The notes: generated by a model from the sequence alone, not told the origin. A DNA stretch of 64,000 bases from an uncultured Flavobacteriaceae bacterium (GCA_947502975.1 CANNBV010000005.1:310001-374000), one strand, 5' to 3'; positions 1 to 9,765 are shown, counted from the first letter of the stretch. Translations and numbers: made by a program.

Positions 1-69
1 AAAGTAGAACCATTTCAGCTACTAATAGATACTATTTCACTGGAATAATTATCAGCAAATAAACATATT

Positions 70-855
70 ATGAATGCTAAATACGATAATATTGGTATTA
101 ATTATAATTCCACCCGAAAAGCAGATTCATTCCTCACAAAACAACTTGTAAAACATTTAAATCCTAATTCTGAGGGTATTTATTTAGATATCGGTTGTGG
201 TACAGGCAATTATACTAATGCTATTTCTAAAAAAGGGTACTCATTTATTGGTATTGATCCGTCTGAATTAATGCTTGAAAAAGCAAAACTTTTAAATAAT
301 ACAATTGATTGGCGTATCGGTAGTGCTGAAAATACTGGTTTAAGTGATAACACAGTTGATGGTATCATCGGTTCTCTAACCATCCATCATTGGACAGATT
401 TAAACAAGGCATTTATAGAGTTAAAAAGGGTTTTAAAACCTCGTGGACGTATTGTTATTTTCACATCAACTCCTAAGCAAATGGAGGGTTATTGGCTAAA
501 TCGCTACTTTCCTAAAATGTTACAGGATTCAATGGCGCAAATGCCATCTTTAAATGCTGTAAGTGAAGCTATTTCAAACTCTGGCTTGACTGTTAAACAA
601 ACACATAAATATTTTATAAAACCTAATATTGAGGATAAGTTTTTGTATTGTGGTAAGCACCAGCCTGAACTCTATTTTGACGCACAAATCCGCCATGGCA
701 TTTCTTCATTTTCGGATTTATCAAACCAGACTGAGGTTGAAATAGGTTTGGCGAAATTGAAGCAAGATGTTTTAAACGGCAAGATTGATAACATCATAAA
801 ATCATACGAGAATGATCTAGGTGATTATTTATATATTATTGCAGAAAAGAATTAA
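70..855 (+). CDS. class I SAM-dependent methyltransferase
   Basis: Probable S-adenosylmethionine-dependent small-molecule methyltransferase, cytoplasmic, 261 residues. The glycine-rich motif I reads YLDIGCGTGNYT near residue 40. It is followed by an acidic residue in GIDPSE (motif II) and by the SLTIHHWTDL segment typical of the Methyltransf_11/25 fold. There is no signal peptide. The ATG follows an A/T-rich leader without a Shine-Dalgarno sequence, as usual in this phylum. It stands alone, convergent with the TonB receptor downstream, so context does not reveal the substrate. The fold assignment is firm and the substrate is unknown. Confidence 0.85.
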   Translation: MNAKYDNIGINYNSTRKADSFLTKQLVKHLNPNSEGIYLDIGCGTGNYTNAISKKGYSFIGIDPSELMLEKAKLLNNTIDWRIGSAENTGLSDNTVDGIIGSLTIHHWTDLNKAFIELKRVLKPRGRIVIFTSTPKQMEGYWLNRYFPKMLQDSMAQMPSLNAVSEAISNSGLTVKQTHKYFIKPNIEDKFLYCGKHQPELYFDAQIRHGISSFSDLSNQTEVEIGLAKLKQDVLNGKIDNIIKSYENDLGDYLYIIAEKN

Positions 856-895
856 TGTTTTTTAAGTCAATATTCATCAACTTGTTCTTTTTCAA

Positions 896-918
896 AAGGT
901 TTCGACTGCGCTCAACCA
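896..918. repeat. short flavobacterial palindrome
   Basis: The sequence GGTTTCGACTGCGCTCAACC forms a short imperfect hairpin (GGTT/AACC ends) between two convergent genes. From memory, this type of sequence recurs in intergenic regions of flavobacterial genomes. It may be a remnant of a REP-like element; no function is claimed. Confidence 0.4.
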
Positions 919-946
919 GACAGCTGCATATAAACTTATAACTATT

Positions 947-3322
947 TTAGCGTCTTTTACCTCCCGAGTATTCCATAGCTTCTCCTTTACCAAATCCATA
1001 GCTAAAACCTATTGCTACAAATCTACCTCGGCGACTCCAACTATACGCTTCCGAATCACCCTGAGATATAAAGCTTTCGAAAAATCTAGATTGAAAAACA
1101 TCCCTAATACTTAAATTTATAACACCTTTATCTTTCAGTATCTTTTTGCGAACTCCAAGATCAAGAAACGTATTAGCACTTGTTACTCCTTGAACGGTTT
1201 TAACTTTTGAATTGTGATTGCCAACAGCCTCCAAATCAATATCGGCAGGCAAATCAAATTTTGCCATGAGCTTTGCCCCCCATTGGTTACCATTAAAATC
1301 AAAAATTGCTGACTCAAAAGTGCCTTTCCTATCAAACTGATTATAATTAAAATCAACATTAAAGGTTAACCAACTAGCTGGACTATACTTTGTGTTAAAT
1401 TCAATACCCAAAGTACTATTTGTACCAATATTTTCTGGCATACTTACATTTATGTTATTTTCAAAAACTGAAATACGCTCCACTACATCTGTAGTATATC
1501 TATGGAAAATTCCAAAATTTAAAGATGTTTTTCCTATATCGAAAATACTCGTTAACTCATAAGAATCTGTAAACTCTGGCATGAGATCTGGATTACCTTG
1601 GCGGATGTTGAAATTGTTTCTAATATTAAAAAAAGGGTTTAATGCGCGCATTCCCGGTCTGTTTATTCTTGCGGAATATCCAGCTTGAAGTGATACAACA
1701 TCTGATAATTTATAAGATGTATGAATACTTGGAAAAACATTGGTATAACGTTGATCGTTAGATGCGTTTGTGGTAACAAGTCTTGTTGTTAAATCTGTTT
1801 GTTCCACTCTTAAACCTGCCTTTACTCCCCAGTTCTCATGTTCATAACCACCAATCAAGTAGGCACCTAATACTTTTTGATCAAACTCAAAATTATTGGT
1901 TAACCCTAAATCTGTTACGAACTCTCCATTAACTAAGTCTTGTACTTCAAAATCATTACCAATATCATTAATTACATATTGTGCTCCTGTTTCCATAGTC
2001 CAAATCTCAGAAAAGGGTTTTGTATAATCTAGTTTAAAGGTATAGGTATTATCAGAGTAATCTGTTCTCGTGTTTTGAGTATCATCTCTATCTGTACTAG
2101 AAATAGTGGTATCTTGAAATAACGATGTTAAATCCTTTCCAAAAGAATTTCCTGTAGCGCTTAATAGTAAATCGTGATCCTCGTGGTCTTCAAAATCACG
2201 TTTGTATACAAGTTCATACTGCCATTTTGGATTTGTTGCTTCTGTAGTTTCAGTACGATTCCATTCTGAAGTTATAGTTCTAGTTGCATCAAGTGCTTGA
2301 AAACTAATGTTAGAAGGTTGGTCTTCTATTTCATAAGCAAAATTACCTGATAGCGTTAAGACATTATTAGCATTGATATAATAATCCGTCCCCAAAGTGA
2401 TATTATAGAATTTTTCAACCCTTAAATCTCTGCCTTCACTAAGTATTGATGTGCCTGTTACTAAATCTTCATTGATATTTTCTGAATCTCTAGGATATAC
2501 GCGCCTTCCTAAACCTAATTGCGTAAATAAATTAAACTTTTCTGAACGTCTATTGAGACTTATACCAACACTATTATTATCAGGAATTCCTGCGTTTACA
2601 CTAATTGCACCATTAATCCCTTTTCGTTCGTCTTTTTTTATAACAATATTAATAATTCCTGATGTACCCGCAGCATCATATTTAGCCGAGGGATTTGTAA
2701 TCACCTCTATTCTATCAATCATATCGGCAGTGATGCTTCCTAAAGCACCACCATCATCAGTTAAGATAGATGGTTTTCCATTTATTAGCACTTGCACGCC
2801 TGTACTGCCACGTAAACTTATGGCACCTTCAATATCAACATTTACTGAGGGTACATTGTTTAATACTTCTAAAGCACTTGCGCCTGTACTACTTAAATCT
2901 TTTCCAATATTAAATACGCGTTTATCTAATTTAAATTGAGATGAAGATACCTCCGCCTCTACTATAACTTCATCAAGTTGTGCTGCATCTTCTTTTAGTA
3001 TTATAGTACCTAAATTGATTTTTCTTCGTTCTGTTTTAAAATCTGTTATTGTTTCTGTAACGAAACCCATAAAACTGATTTGCATGTAAAATTGTGTAGC
3101 ATCGGTTTCTATTTTAAAGGAGCCGTCGTCATTTGTAATTACACCAGTAATGGTTTCTTGGGTATCAGTATCAAATAATGCTACTGTTGCATAAGCTAGA
3201 GGTTGTTTGCTTACATCTTCAATTACTTTACCTATAATCTGGATATTCTGTGCTATTATTTTTTGCGTTAGACAGCAAGTTGAAATTATAATGAGTAACG
3301 TAAATAGATGCTTGAATTTCAT
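947..3322 (-). CDS. outer-membrane TonB-dependent receptor with carboxypeptidase-like domain
   Basis: Outer-membrane beta-barrel receptor of 791 residues, likely importing an unidentified ligand with TonB/ExbBD energy. An N-terminal signal peptide ends near KIIAQ (about residue 25). A CarboxypepD_reg-like domain follows (about 28-110, starting IIGKVIEDVSKQPLAYATV). The plug domain spans about 125-230 and includes NNVPSVNVD and VLINGKPS. A long barrel of the OMP_b-brl_3 type follows, with the aromatic-rich end expected of a barrel protein. No SusD partner is adjacent, so it is not a classical polysaccharide-utilisation pair. Substrate unknown. Confidence 0.9.
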   Translation of the reverse strand: MKFKHLFTLLIIISTCCLTQKIIAQNIQIIGKVIEDVSKQPLAYATVALFDTDTQETITGVITNDDGSFKIETDATQFYMQISFMGFVTETITDFKTERRKINLGTIILKEDAAQLDEVIVEAEVSSSQFKLDKRVFNIGKDLSSTGASALEVLNNVPSVNVDIEGAISLRGSTGVQVLINGKPSILTDDGGALGSITADMIDRIEVITNPSAKYDAAGTSGIINIVIKKDERKGINGAISVNAGIPDNNSVGISLNRRSEKFNLFTQLGLGRRVYPRDSENINEDLVTGTSILSEGRDLRVEKFYNITLGTDYYINANNVLTLSGNFAYEIEDQPSNISFQALDATRTITSEWNRTETTEATNPKWQYELVYKRDFEDHEDHDLLLSATGNSFGKDLTSLFQDTTISSTDRDDTQNTRTDYSDNTYTFKLDYTKPFSEIWTMETGAQYVINDIGNDFEVQDLVNGEFVTDLGLTNNFEFDQKVLGAYLIGGYEHENWGVKAGLRVEQTDLTTRLVTTNASNDQRYTNVFPSIHTSYKLSDVVSLQAGYSARINRPGMRALNPFFNIRNNFNIRQGNPDLMPEFTDSYELTSIFDIGKTSLNFGIFHRYTTDVVERISVFENNINVSMPENIGTNSTLGIEFNTKYSPASWLTFNVDFNYNQFDRKGTFESAIFDFNGNQWGAKLMAKFDLPADIDLEAVGNHNSKVKTVQGVTSANTFLDLGVRKKILKDKGVINLSIRDVFQSRFFESFISQGDSEAYSWSRRGRFVAIGFSYGFGKGEAMEYSGGKRR

Positions 3323-3486
3323 ATGGAAAACGTCTTCTAAAGAGAGGGTTTACAATACTATTCTTTATTTTCAGCGAAGTTATTAAGTATTTGAATAACT
3401 GACTTCATTTATTTCTTAAAGCTTTATTAAATTATGTTGTAGGTGCTAAATGCCTTTGGGGTGATAATGGAAGCTGACTGGTATTT

Positions 3487-3648
3487 GCGTTAGGGATTGC
3501 AGCGGCATCCTTTGTGCGAAGCTTCAAGTTCGGAAATTAAAATTTTGGATAAGGTATTAATTAGTAAAGAGATCCCGAAACAAGTTCGGGACTGCTTCGC
3601 AGAAAGATATAGCGGAAAGCCCGACCCGACCTTAGGAGGGGAACGCCC
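3487..3648 (+). repeat. dispersed palindromic repeat, copy 1 (long variant)
   Basis: First of four copies of a dispersed element that starts GCGTTAGGGATTG and ends GAAAGCCCGACCC...GAACGCCC. The outer ends are inverted (GCGTT/AACGC), so the unit can fold back. This copy is longer than the others and carries an inner palindrome, CCCGAAACAAGTTCGGG, at about 3574-3590. It fills most of the 390-base gap between the receptor gene and secDF. Short open frames inside it are chance frames in the repeat and not genes. Confidence 0.75.
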
Positions 3649-3656
3649 AAACAAAA

Positions 3657-3685
3657 AAAGCCTGCAACTTACGTTTACAGGCTTT
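3657..3685 (-). terminator. rho-independent terminator of secDF
   Basis: On the minus strand AAAGCCTG pairs with CAGGCTTT across a 13-base loop and is followed by a run of T. It lies about 30 bases after the secDF stop. Confidence 0.8.
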
Positions 3686-3711
3686 ATCAAAAGGAAAAGT
3701 TTGAGTTAGTC

Positions 3712-6699
3712 TTAGTTTTTTCCTTCTAATTTTTTTACTGAATCGTACATTATTGGTGTTGCAATAAATAACGATGAATAGGTACCTACGATAACACCCA
3801 CAATTAAGGCGAACATAAATCCTCTAATGGAATCTCCACCAAAAATAAATATAGATAATAATACTACCAATGTAGTTAACGATGTATTTAAGGTTCTACT
3901 AAGCGTACTGCTTAATGACGAGTTTACCACGCGGTTAAATTCCCAACTTGTATGTTCGTTAAAGAATTCACGAATTCTATCGAATACTACCACGGTATCA
4001 TTCAATGAATAACCGATTACCGTTAGGATTGCCGCAATAAACGCTTGGTCTATTTCCATGTTAAACGGCATGAACTTGTAGGTTAGCGAGAAGATACCTA
4101 GTACGATTAATACATCGTGGAATACTGCTGCTACTGCACCTAATGAATATTGCCATTTTTTGAATCGTATTAAAATGTATAAGAATACAACTATTAATGA
4201 TCCTAATATTGCCCAGAATGCTGCTTTTTTGATATCATCAGCAATGGTTGGACTTACTTTATCGTTACGCATTAAACCTACTGTTTTATCTTCTGCATCA
4301 CTTATAAAATCTTGATACGTCATGCCCTCAAAATAAGGTTGTAAAGCTTTGAATAATGAAGATCTTATTTCTTCATCTACTTCAGCACCTGTTTCATTTA
4401 CCTTATATTTTGTAGTAATTTTTAACTGATTTGCATCTCCAAATGTTTTTGCATTTGCACTACCAAAAACAGCAGGATCTGAAAGCACATCTGTAATTTC
4501 GGATGCATTCATATCTTGTGCAAAACGTACTTGATAGGTTCTACCACCAACAAAATCTACACCTTGATCTAAACCATTTGTAAATAAGGACCCTAAACCA
4601 ACAACTATAAATATTCCAGATATGATGTATGCAATCTTTCTCTTTTTTAAGAACTCTATATTAATATTTCTGAATAGGTTTTTAGTGATTGGAGTAGAGA
4701 ATGTTAGCTTTCCACCTCTATTAGTATACCAGTCTACTAATAATCTTGTAATAAAAATTGCAGTAAATAAAGATGTCAAAATACCCCAGAATAAGGTAAC
4801 TGCAAATCCTTTAATTGGACCTGTTCCAAAAATCATCAAAATTATAGCTGTTAAACCTGTAGTGATGTTTGCATCCAATATTGATGACAATGCATTGCTG
4901 AAACCATCTTTAATGGCTTCTTTTTGCCCCTTACCTTTAGCAAGCTCTTCACGAACACGCTCAAAGATAAGTACGTTTGCATCTACCGACATACCAATAG
5001 TTAATACAATACCAGCAATACCAGGTAATGTTAATACCGCTCCTAATCCTGATAAAATTCCAAAGATTAATAAGATGTTTAGCAACATAGCAATATCTGC
5101 AAATCCTCCTACTTTTCCGTAGTAGAAAATCATCCATAATAATACAACTGCCAATGCAATTAAGAAAGACATTGTACCACTGTCTATAGCTTCTTGACCT
5201 AATGAAGGTCCAACTACTTCACTTTGAATAATATCTGCTGAAGCTGGTAATTTACCTGCGCGTAATACGTTTGCTAAATCTATGGCTTCATTTAATGTGA
5301 AGTTTCCAGAAATTGAAGAGTTCCCGCCAGAAATTGGACCAGTTGTAACTCCAGGTGCTGAATATACTACGTTATCTAGAACAATGGCTATTTGACTTCC
5401 TTGGTTGAAAGCTCTACCAGTCATCTCCTCCCAGATTTTAGCACCTTTACTATTCATTTGCATAGACACTTCTGGCTTTCCTGTTTGTCCAAATACATGT
5501 CTGGCATCAGTTACTACCGCACCACTTAATTCTGGCGTGCTATCTCTATTTCCTTTTAAAGCGTATAAATCTACAACTTCGCTATTCTTCTCAGCCTTAC
5601 TAAACGCGAACTTAGCATAACGCATTTCTGCAGGTAATAATGATCTTACTTGAGACTTATTTAAATACTCAAGTACAGTTTCTTTATCTTTAATATCGAA
5701 AGACGCAATTACAGGACCTCCTTGGTAACCAAAACCTTTAATCAAACTAATTAATGGTCTGTTTGATGATAAATCAACTTCTGTAGAATCTGTAGCAGCT
5801 TCTCCCAAAAGTTCATCAATTTTATCTTCTGTTGCATCTTCTTCATCTTGAGGCTCTGTTTCTTCAGCTTCTTGTTTTACATCAACTATATCTTGTAAAA
5901 CTTGATCTGCTTGCCCAATAAATTGACCAAATTGATCTCCTCTAAACACATCCCAAAATTCTAACTGAGCTGTACTTTGTAATAATCCTGTAGCACGTTC
6001 TATATCTTTTACTCCTGGTAATTCTACTAAAATACGCCCCGAATTTCCTAAACGTTGAATATTTGGTTGTGTTACACCAAACTGGTCGATACGCTTACGT
6101 AATACTTCAAAAGCAGAAACAATAGATTCATCGATTTTTGTTTCAATGATGCCTTGTACTTCTTCATCTGACATTGTTCCGTCTATTTCACCATCTAAAG
6201 CTTTCGTGTAAAATATATCAGGAGACGCTAATTTTTGATCTCCTTTAATAGCATCAAAAGCAACAAAGAAATCTTCTAAATAGGTGTTCTGACTATCTTC
6301 TTGAAGTTTTGAAGCATCCTCTAATGCCTTGTTAAAAACTGGATCTTTTGTATTATTAGCTAGCCCTTTTAAGATGTCTTTTACTGATACCTGAAGTATT
6401 ACGTTTAAACCACCTTTAAGGTCTAAACCAAGATTCATTGCTTTTTGTTTTACTTCGTTGTATGTGTATTTTGCTACACCAATATTAAATACTGTGTCTG
6501 TTGCTTTTGCATCTAAATAATTTATTTCTTCCAGACTTCGTTTTGCACGATAATCATCCTCTGTTTCTGGAAATTTACTGATGGCTAATTCTTCAGCTTC
6601 TTTTTCAATTTGATTTGCTTTAAATGTGAATGATAATTGGTAAATACTTACCAAACCAAACAATATCGCAAATAACTTAACTACGCCTTTGTTTTGCAT
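3712..6699 (-). CDS. secDF: fused protein translocase subunit SecDF
   Basis: Inner-membrane proton-driven accessory of the Sec translocon, with SecD and SecF in one 995-residue chain, as is common in Bacteroidota. It has an N-terminal membrane segment (about 7-24) and the SecD motif LGLDLKGGLNVIL near residue 95. A large periplasmic head is interrupted by an acidic Glu/Asp-rich insertion (about 270-300). Five membrane segments follow, with GMSVDANVLIFERVREE. The SecF half begins near residue 655 and carries GYSLNDTVVVFDRIREF. It has its own promoter (6733-6763) and terminator. Identification is secure. Confidence 0.97.
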   Translation of the reverse strand: MQNKGVVKLFAILFGLVSIYQLSFTFKANQIEKEAEELAISKFPETEDDYRAKRSLEEINYLDAKATDTVFNIGVAKYTYNEVKQKAMNLGLDLKGGLNVILQVSVKDILKGLANNTKDPVFNKALEDASKLQEDSQNTYLEDFFVAFDAIKGDQKLASPDIFYTKALDGEIDGTMSDEEVQGIIETKIDESIVSAFEVLRKRIDQFGVTQPNIQRLGNSGRILVELPGVKDIERATGLLQSTAQLEFWDVFRGDQFGQFIGQADQVLQDIVDVKQEAEETEPQDEEDATEDKIDELLGEAATDSTEVDLSSNRPLISLIKGFGYQGGPVIASFDIKDKETVLEYLNKSQVRSLLPAEMRYAKFAFSKAEKNSEVVDLYALKGNRDSTPELSGAVVTDARHVFGQTGKPEVSMQMNSKGAKIWEEMTGRAFNQGSQIAIVLDNVVYSAPGVTTGPISGGNSSISGNFTLNEAIDLANVLRAGKLPASADIIQSEVVGPSLGQEAIDSGTMSFLIALAVVLLWMIFYYGKVGGFADIAMLLNILLIFGILSGLGAVLTLPGIAGIVLTIGMSVDANVLIFERVREELAKGKGQKEAIKDGFSNALSSILDANITTGLTAIILMIFGTGPIKGFAVTLFWGILTSLFTAIFITRLLVDWYTNRGGKLTFSTPITKNLFRNINIEFLKKRKIAYIISGIFIVVGLGSLFTNGLDQGVDFVGGRTYQVRFAQDMNASEITDVLSDPAVFGSANAKTFGDANQLKITTKYKVNETGAEVDEEIRSSLFKALQPYFEGMTYQDFISDAEDKTVGLMRNDKVSPTIADDIKKAAFWAILGSLIVVFLYILIRFKKWQYSLGAVAAVFHDVLIVLGIFSLTYKFMPFNMEIDQAFIAAILTVIGYSLNDTVVVFDRIREFFNEHTSWEFNRVVNSSLSSTLSRTLNTSLTTLVVLLSIFIFGGDSIRGFMFALIVGVIVGTYSSLFIATPIMYDSVKKLEGKN

Positions 6700-6732
6700 T
6701 TTTCGATTTTTATGGTCAAATTTTTAAACGCG

Positions 6733-6763
6733 CAAATATATGGTTTGCGTTTAGATTTGACAA
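6733..6763 (-). promoter_or_regulatory. Bacteroidota-type promoter of secDF
   Basis: On the minus strand a TTG box (6763-6761) and TATATTTG (6740-6733) are separated by 20 bases. This matches the TTG-N19-23-TAnnTTTG consensus. It lies 34 bases before the secDF start codon. Confidence 0.7.
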
Positions 6764-6861
6764 TTTTATATAATTTTAAGATTGATAGTAACTCTTAGGT
6801 TAAAAGCCACTGACAAATGTTTTGTGTAAAACACCTGATAATGTAGTGAATGTGGGGTTTA

Positions 6862-7494
6862 TCAAACCTGTTGCCCACTAACAACAGTAGGGCCTGCTCT
6901 AACTTCAGGTATTTGCTGCAATGCATTGTTTAATGCATGAAGTGAGCTTTTATGAAGATTGAATGCCACTTTATAACTGACATTGTCTTTTTCTGCATAA
7001 TCTTCTATTGTTGATGATAACGTCTCAGGCTTCGAAAACCTATCTGATTTAGGTTTAAACTCTAAAACTATAAGACCGTTTAATCCAGAATCTGTTTCAT
7101 TTGCATTTTGAATTTCATGGACGTCTAAGTCGTAGGCAACACTATGCTCTTCTGCTGGAAATTTAAATGGTGATTCATCGTCATCAGAACTATTGAGTTC
7201 AGATCTTATTTTTTTAAGTAAAATCTTCTTAACAGCAGATACATCAGCATCACTGTAATATGTGATTTTTAGTTTTCCATTGTCATTCTCAACGACCTTA
7301 GCATCAGTAACGCCAAGCTGTTGAAGCTCTTCTTTTAAAATTAAAATAGCTTCCTCAACATCTACATTTGATCGATTAGTTTCATTAAATTGAAGTACAA
7401 GTTCTTGGTTATGCACCTCAACGTTTTGTTGATGCGCAATACCTAGCAATGCAATAATAAAGGCGATAACACCTATGTACTTTTTGAAACCCAT
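6862..7494 (-). CDS. membrane-anchored protein with SecD-head-like pattern, upstream of secDF
   Basis: Unrecognised 210-residue protein. A single hydrophobic segment (about 6-22) suggests export with membrane anchoring or a cleaved signal peptide. The segment AILILKEELQQLGVTDAKVV followed by an alternating hydrophobic strand resembles the repeating unit of the SecD periplasmic head, where a helix ending in Q-x-G-V leads into a strand. A second, weaker unit lies near the C-terminus. It sits directly upstream of secDF on the same strand, with 162 bases between. A TATATTTG box ends only four bases before the ATG, so the transcript may be leaderless. A SecDF accessory role is a guess. Confidence 0.55.
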   Translation of the reverse strand: MGFKKYIGVIAFIIALLGIAHQQNVEVHNQELVLQFNETNRSNVDVEEAILILKEELQQLGVTDAKVVENDNGKLKITYYSDADVSAVKKILLKKIRSELNSSDDDESPFKFPAEEHSVAYDLDVHEIQNANETDSGLNGLIVLEFKPKSDRFSKPETLSSTIEDYAEKDNVSYKVAFNLHKSSLHALNNALQQIPEVRAGPTVVSGQQV

Positions 7495-7498
7495 GCGG

Positions 7499-7506
7499 CA
7501 AATATA
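7499..7506 (-). promoter_or_regulatory. -7 promoter element directly before the start codon
   Basis: TATATTTG on the minus strand matches TAnnTTTG exactly and is four bases from the ATG at 7494. The transcript would have almost no 5' leader. Confidence 0.5.
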
Positions 7507-7510
7507 TAAA

Positions 7511-7540
7511 AATAAAGACTGTATTTCTACAGTCTTTATT
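7511..7540 (-). terminator. terminator of mdh
   Basis: A perfect 13-bp stem (AATAAAGACTGTA/TACAGTCTTTATT) with a four-base loop lies 28 bases downstream of the mdh stop. A/T-rich flanks could make it work in both directions. Confidence 0.75.
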
Positions 7541-7567
7541 ATAATTATCTATTTTGAACTAATAGCG

Positions 7568-8494
7568 TTACAGCTCTAATAATCCATTAGTTTTAGTAAC
7601 ACCTTCTGCACTGGCTTTCATATGCGCCTTTTCAGCATCACTTAAAGGAACATCAACTATTTTCTCAATACCGCTTCTTCCAAGAATTACAGGAACACCA
7701 ATACAAATATCATTTAAGTCATATTCACCTTCTAAATATGTAGAACAAGGGAACATTTTCTTTTGATCACAAGCAATGGCTTGAACTAATCCGCTAACTG
7801 CAGCACCTGGTGCATACCAAGCAGATGTTCCTAATAATTTAGTTAATGTAGCCCCACCAACTTTAGTATCTGCAGCAACTTGCTCTAGGCGCTCTTCACT
7901 TAAAAATTCAGAAACTTTAATACTATTTCTTGTAGCATGACTTGTTAATGGTACCATACCTTTATCACTATGACCACCAATTACCATACCATCAATATCA
8001 CTAATTGGGGCTTCCATAGCTTCGGCTAATCTGTATTTAAAACGTGCAGAGTCTAATGCGCCACCCATACCAATAATTCTATTTTTTGGTAAATCTGTAG
8101 TTTTATGTACCAAATACGTCATTGTATCCATAGGATTACTCACCACAATGATAATAGTATTTGGAGAATGCTCAATTAAACTTGAAGACACCGACTTTAC
8201 AATTCCTGCATTAATACCAATTAGTTCTTCTCTGGTCATTCCTGGTTTACGAGGAATTCCAGACGTAATCACACAAATATTACTATTGGCTGTTTTAGAA
8301 TAATCGCTTGTTACTCCAGTAATTTTTGTGTCAAAACCGTTTAATGAAGCGGTTTGCATTAAATCCATGGCTTTACCTTCAGCATATCCTTCTTTAATGT
8401 CTAATAACACAACTTCTGATGCAAAATCTTTAATTGCAATATATTCGGCACAACTTGCACCTACTGCCCCTGCTCCAACTACGGTAACTTTCAT
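7568..8494 (-). CDS. mdh: malate dehydrogenase (NAD-dependent, LDH-like)
   Basis: TCA-cycle enzyme interconverting malate and oxaloacetate with NAD, 308 residues, the usual length of the LDH-like MDH group. The Rossmann motif GAGAVGASCAE is at residues 7-17, followed by the acidic end of beta-2 (LLDIKEG). The active-site loop contains SGIPRKPGMTREEL. The substrate-binding segment is VVSNPMDTMTYL, and the catalytic His is in GGHSDKGMVPL. The gene is monocistronic, with its own -7 box upstream and terminator downstream. Identification is secure. Confidence 0.96.
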   Translation of the reverse strand: MKVTVVGAGAVGASCAEYIAIKDFASEVVLLDIKEGYAEGKAMDLMQTASLNGFDTKITGVTSDYSKTANSNICVITSGIPRKPGMTREELIGINAGIVKSVSSSLIEHSPNTIIIVVSNPMDTMTYLVHKTTDLPKNRIIGMGGALDSARFKYRLAEAMEAPISDIDGMVIGGHSDKGMVPLTSHATRNSIKVSEFLSEERLEQVAADTKVGGATLTKLLGTSAWYAPGAAVSGLVQAIACDQKKMFPCSTYLEGEYDLNDICIGVPVILGRSGIEKIVDVPLSDAEKAHMKASAEGVTKTNGLLEL

Positions 8495-8537
8495 AATTTT
8501 ATTTTTAGGTTGTTTTTATGTTGAATGTTTAACACCA

Positions 8538-8545
8538 CAAAGATA
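8538..8545 (-). promoter_or_regulatory. -7 promoter element of mdh
   Basis: TATCTTTG on the minus strand matches TAnnTTTG and lies 43 bases before the mdh start codon. No clear TTG box is seen at -33. Confidence 0.5.
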
Positions 8546-8628
8546 AAACTGATAATAGCTCTATTTTGTGATTTTCGTCATACAAAATTACTTAAATTAT
8601 ACGCGACAACCAATTGAAATACAAAAGA

Positions 8629-8659
8629 AAAAAGTGCAACATTAAATGTTACACTTTTT
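8629..8659 (-). terminator. terminator of the DUF6588 gene
   Basis: AAAAAGTG-AACAT pairs with ATGTT-CACTTTTT, with one mismatch in the stem and a T-rich run on the minus strand, about 70 bases after the stop. The symmetric A/T flanks could stop transcription in both directions. Confidence 0.7.
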
Positions 8660-8726
8660 AACTAAATTAAATAAAAACTAACTAAAAAAACTAAATAATT
8701 ATTATGAAAATAATAAATTCTATATT

Positions 8727-9743
8727 TTATCTAAATCCGAAATTAATTCCTAAAGAAAAGGCGTTAAAATCTGATAAATGATATTCTGCATTAAGTCTAA
8801 AAAAACCTAATTTTAATTTTGTTCCTACTGTAGCCCTAACATCTGAAACTTCGCTAGATACTGAAAAAGGATCAACTATAGGATTTGCTGAAACCGTACC
8901 ATTGGTAACGATATACGTTCCTAGTAAGTCAGATTCTGATTTGCCTTTAATGTATCCAAGTCCTCCGTAAAAATTAATTACTGGAAGTTTAGTTGAAGCT
9001 ATTAATTGTAGTAGCCAAGTATTCGTTTTACTTTCAATACGCTGATCGTTTCCTTGGATTCCAGAGGAATCAGTAAGGTCGTATTTGCCATCTAAATGCG
9101 TGTAAGCCACCAATCCAGATATAGCAATAGGCCATAATTTATCTGCTGGTAACCAATCTGTAAATTCAACTTGTAAACCAGCACCATACATACTAAGTGA
9201 TACTTCATCCGTATCAATTTTAGGAAGAAAACGCGCTTTTAACTCAATTCCTTTGCTTAAACCAAGAGCCCCTTGTAAAAACGCAGTTGGTAATAAATTT
9301 CCACTGCCATCACCAATACCATTTGGCAACTCTAAAGTTTCTGTTTGGTTACCAAAGATTGGGTCATCATATGCTATATCAACAAATATAGTTGGGGTAT
9401 TTTCTCCTAAAACACTAGCAACCGTTTGCGAATTAGAACCTTGCGTAAAAGAAATATTATTGTAATCTGCAGTATTTAAATTGAACATTTTATGTTCATC
9501 CTGCACTAAAGATGCGTTTGCAATAATGGATATTTCAAATCCTCCTAGAGGTTTTGCTTTACCAGAATTAAACCAATTTGCATTCATACTATGCATTAAT
9601 CCGTTGGTACCTGGTGCCAAATAATCGTTTGCAAAACGTTCTGCATCTTCAACACCAGCAGCTAACAATGCATCTAAATCATTTTGAGCTTCTGATAGGT
9701 TAATTACTAATGTTAATAGTGAAAATAAGATTAACTTTTTCAT
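8727..9743 (-). CDS. DUF6588 family outer-membrane-like protein
   Basis: Exported protein of 338 residues from the chosen ATG. A longer reading frame adds 15 codons upstream, but those overlap the promoter. The ATG at 9743 gives a clean signal peptide (MKKLILFSLLTLVINLSEAQ). The mature protein begins with a helical stretch (NDLDALLAAGVEDAERFANDYLAP, quoted here only as a landmark: NDLDALLAAGVEDAERF). It continues as amphipathic strands with a C-terminal aromatic (LGINFGFR), as in outer-membrane beta-barrels. It appears to be the DUF6588 family, whose function is unknown. It is monocistronic with a strong promoter. Confidence 0.75.
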   Translation of the reverse strand: MKKLILFSLLTLVINLSEAQNDLDALLAAGVEDAERFANDYLAPGTNGLMHSMNANWFNSGKAKPLGGFEISIIANASLVQDEHKMFNLNTADYNNISFTQGSNSQTVASVLGENTPTIFVDIAYDDPIFGNQTETLELPNGIGDGSGNLLPTAFLQGALGLSKGIELKARFLPKIDTDEVSLSMYGAGLQVEFTDWLPADKLWPIAISGLVAYTHLDGKYDLTDSSGIQGNDQRIESKTNTWLLQLIASTKLPVINFYGGLGYIKGKSESDLLGTYIVTNGTVSANPIVDPFSVSSEVSDVRATVGTKLKLGFFRLNAEYHLSDFNAFSLGINFGFR

Positions 9744-9765
9744 TATGGTTTTAGATTTGGTTTTA

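Noticed and set aside
3490-3709. Two overlapping open frames on opposite strands (66 and 70 residues)
   Set aside because: Both lie inside repeat copy 1 and the secDF terminator, and have no protein-like composition.
5800-5880. Acidic insertion in SecDF as a possible frameshift or fusion scar
   Set aside because: The frame is continuous and Glu/Asp-rich insertions of this sort occur in the SecD head of related bacteria.
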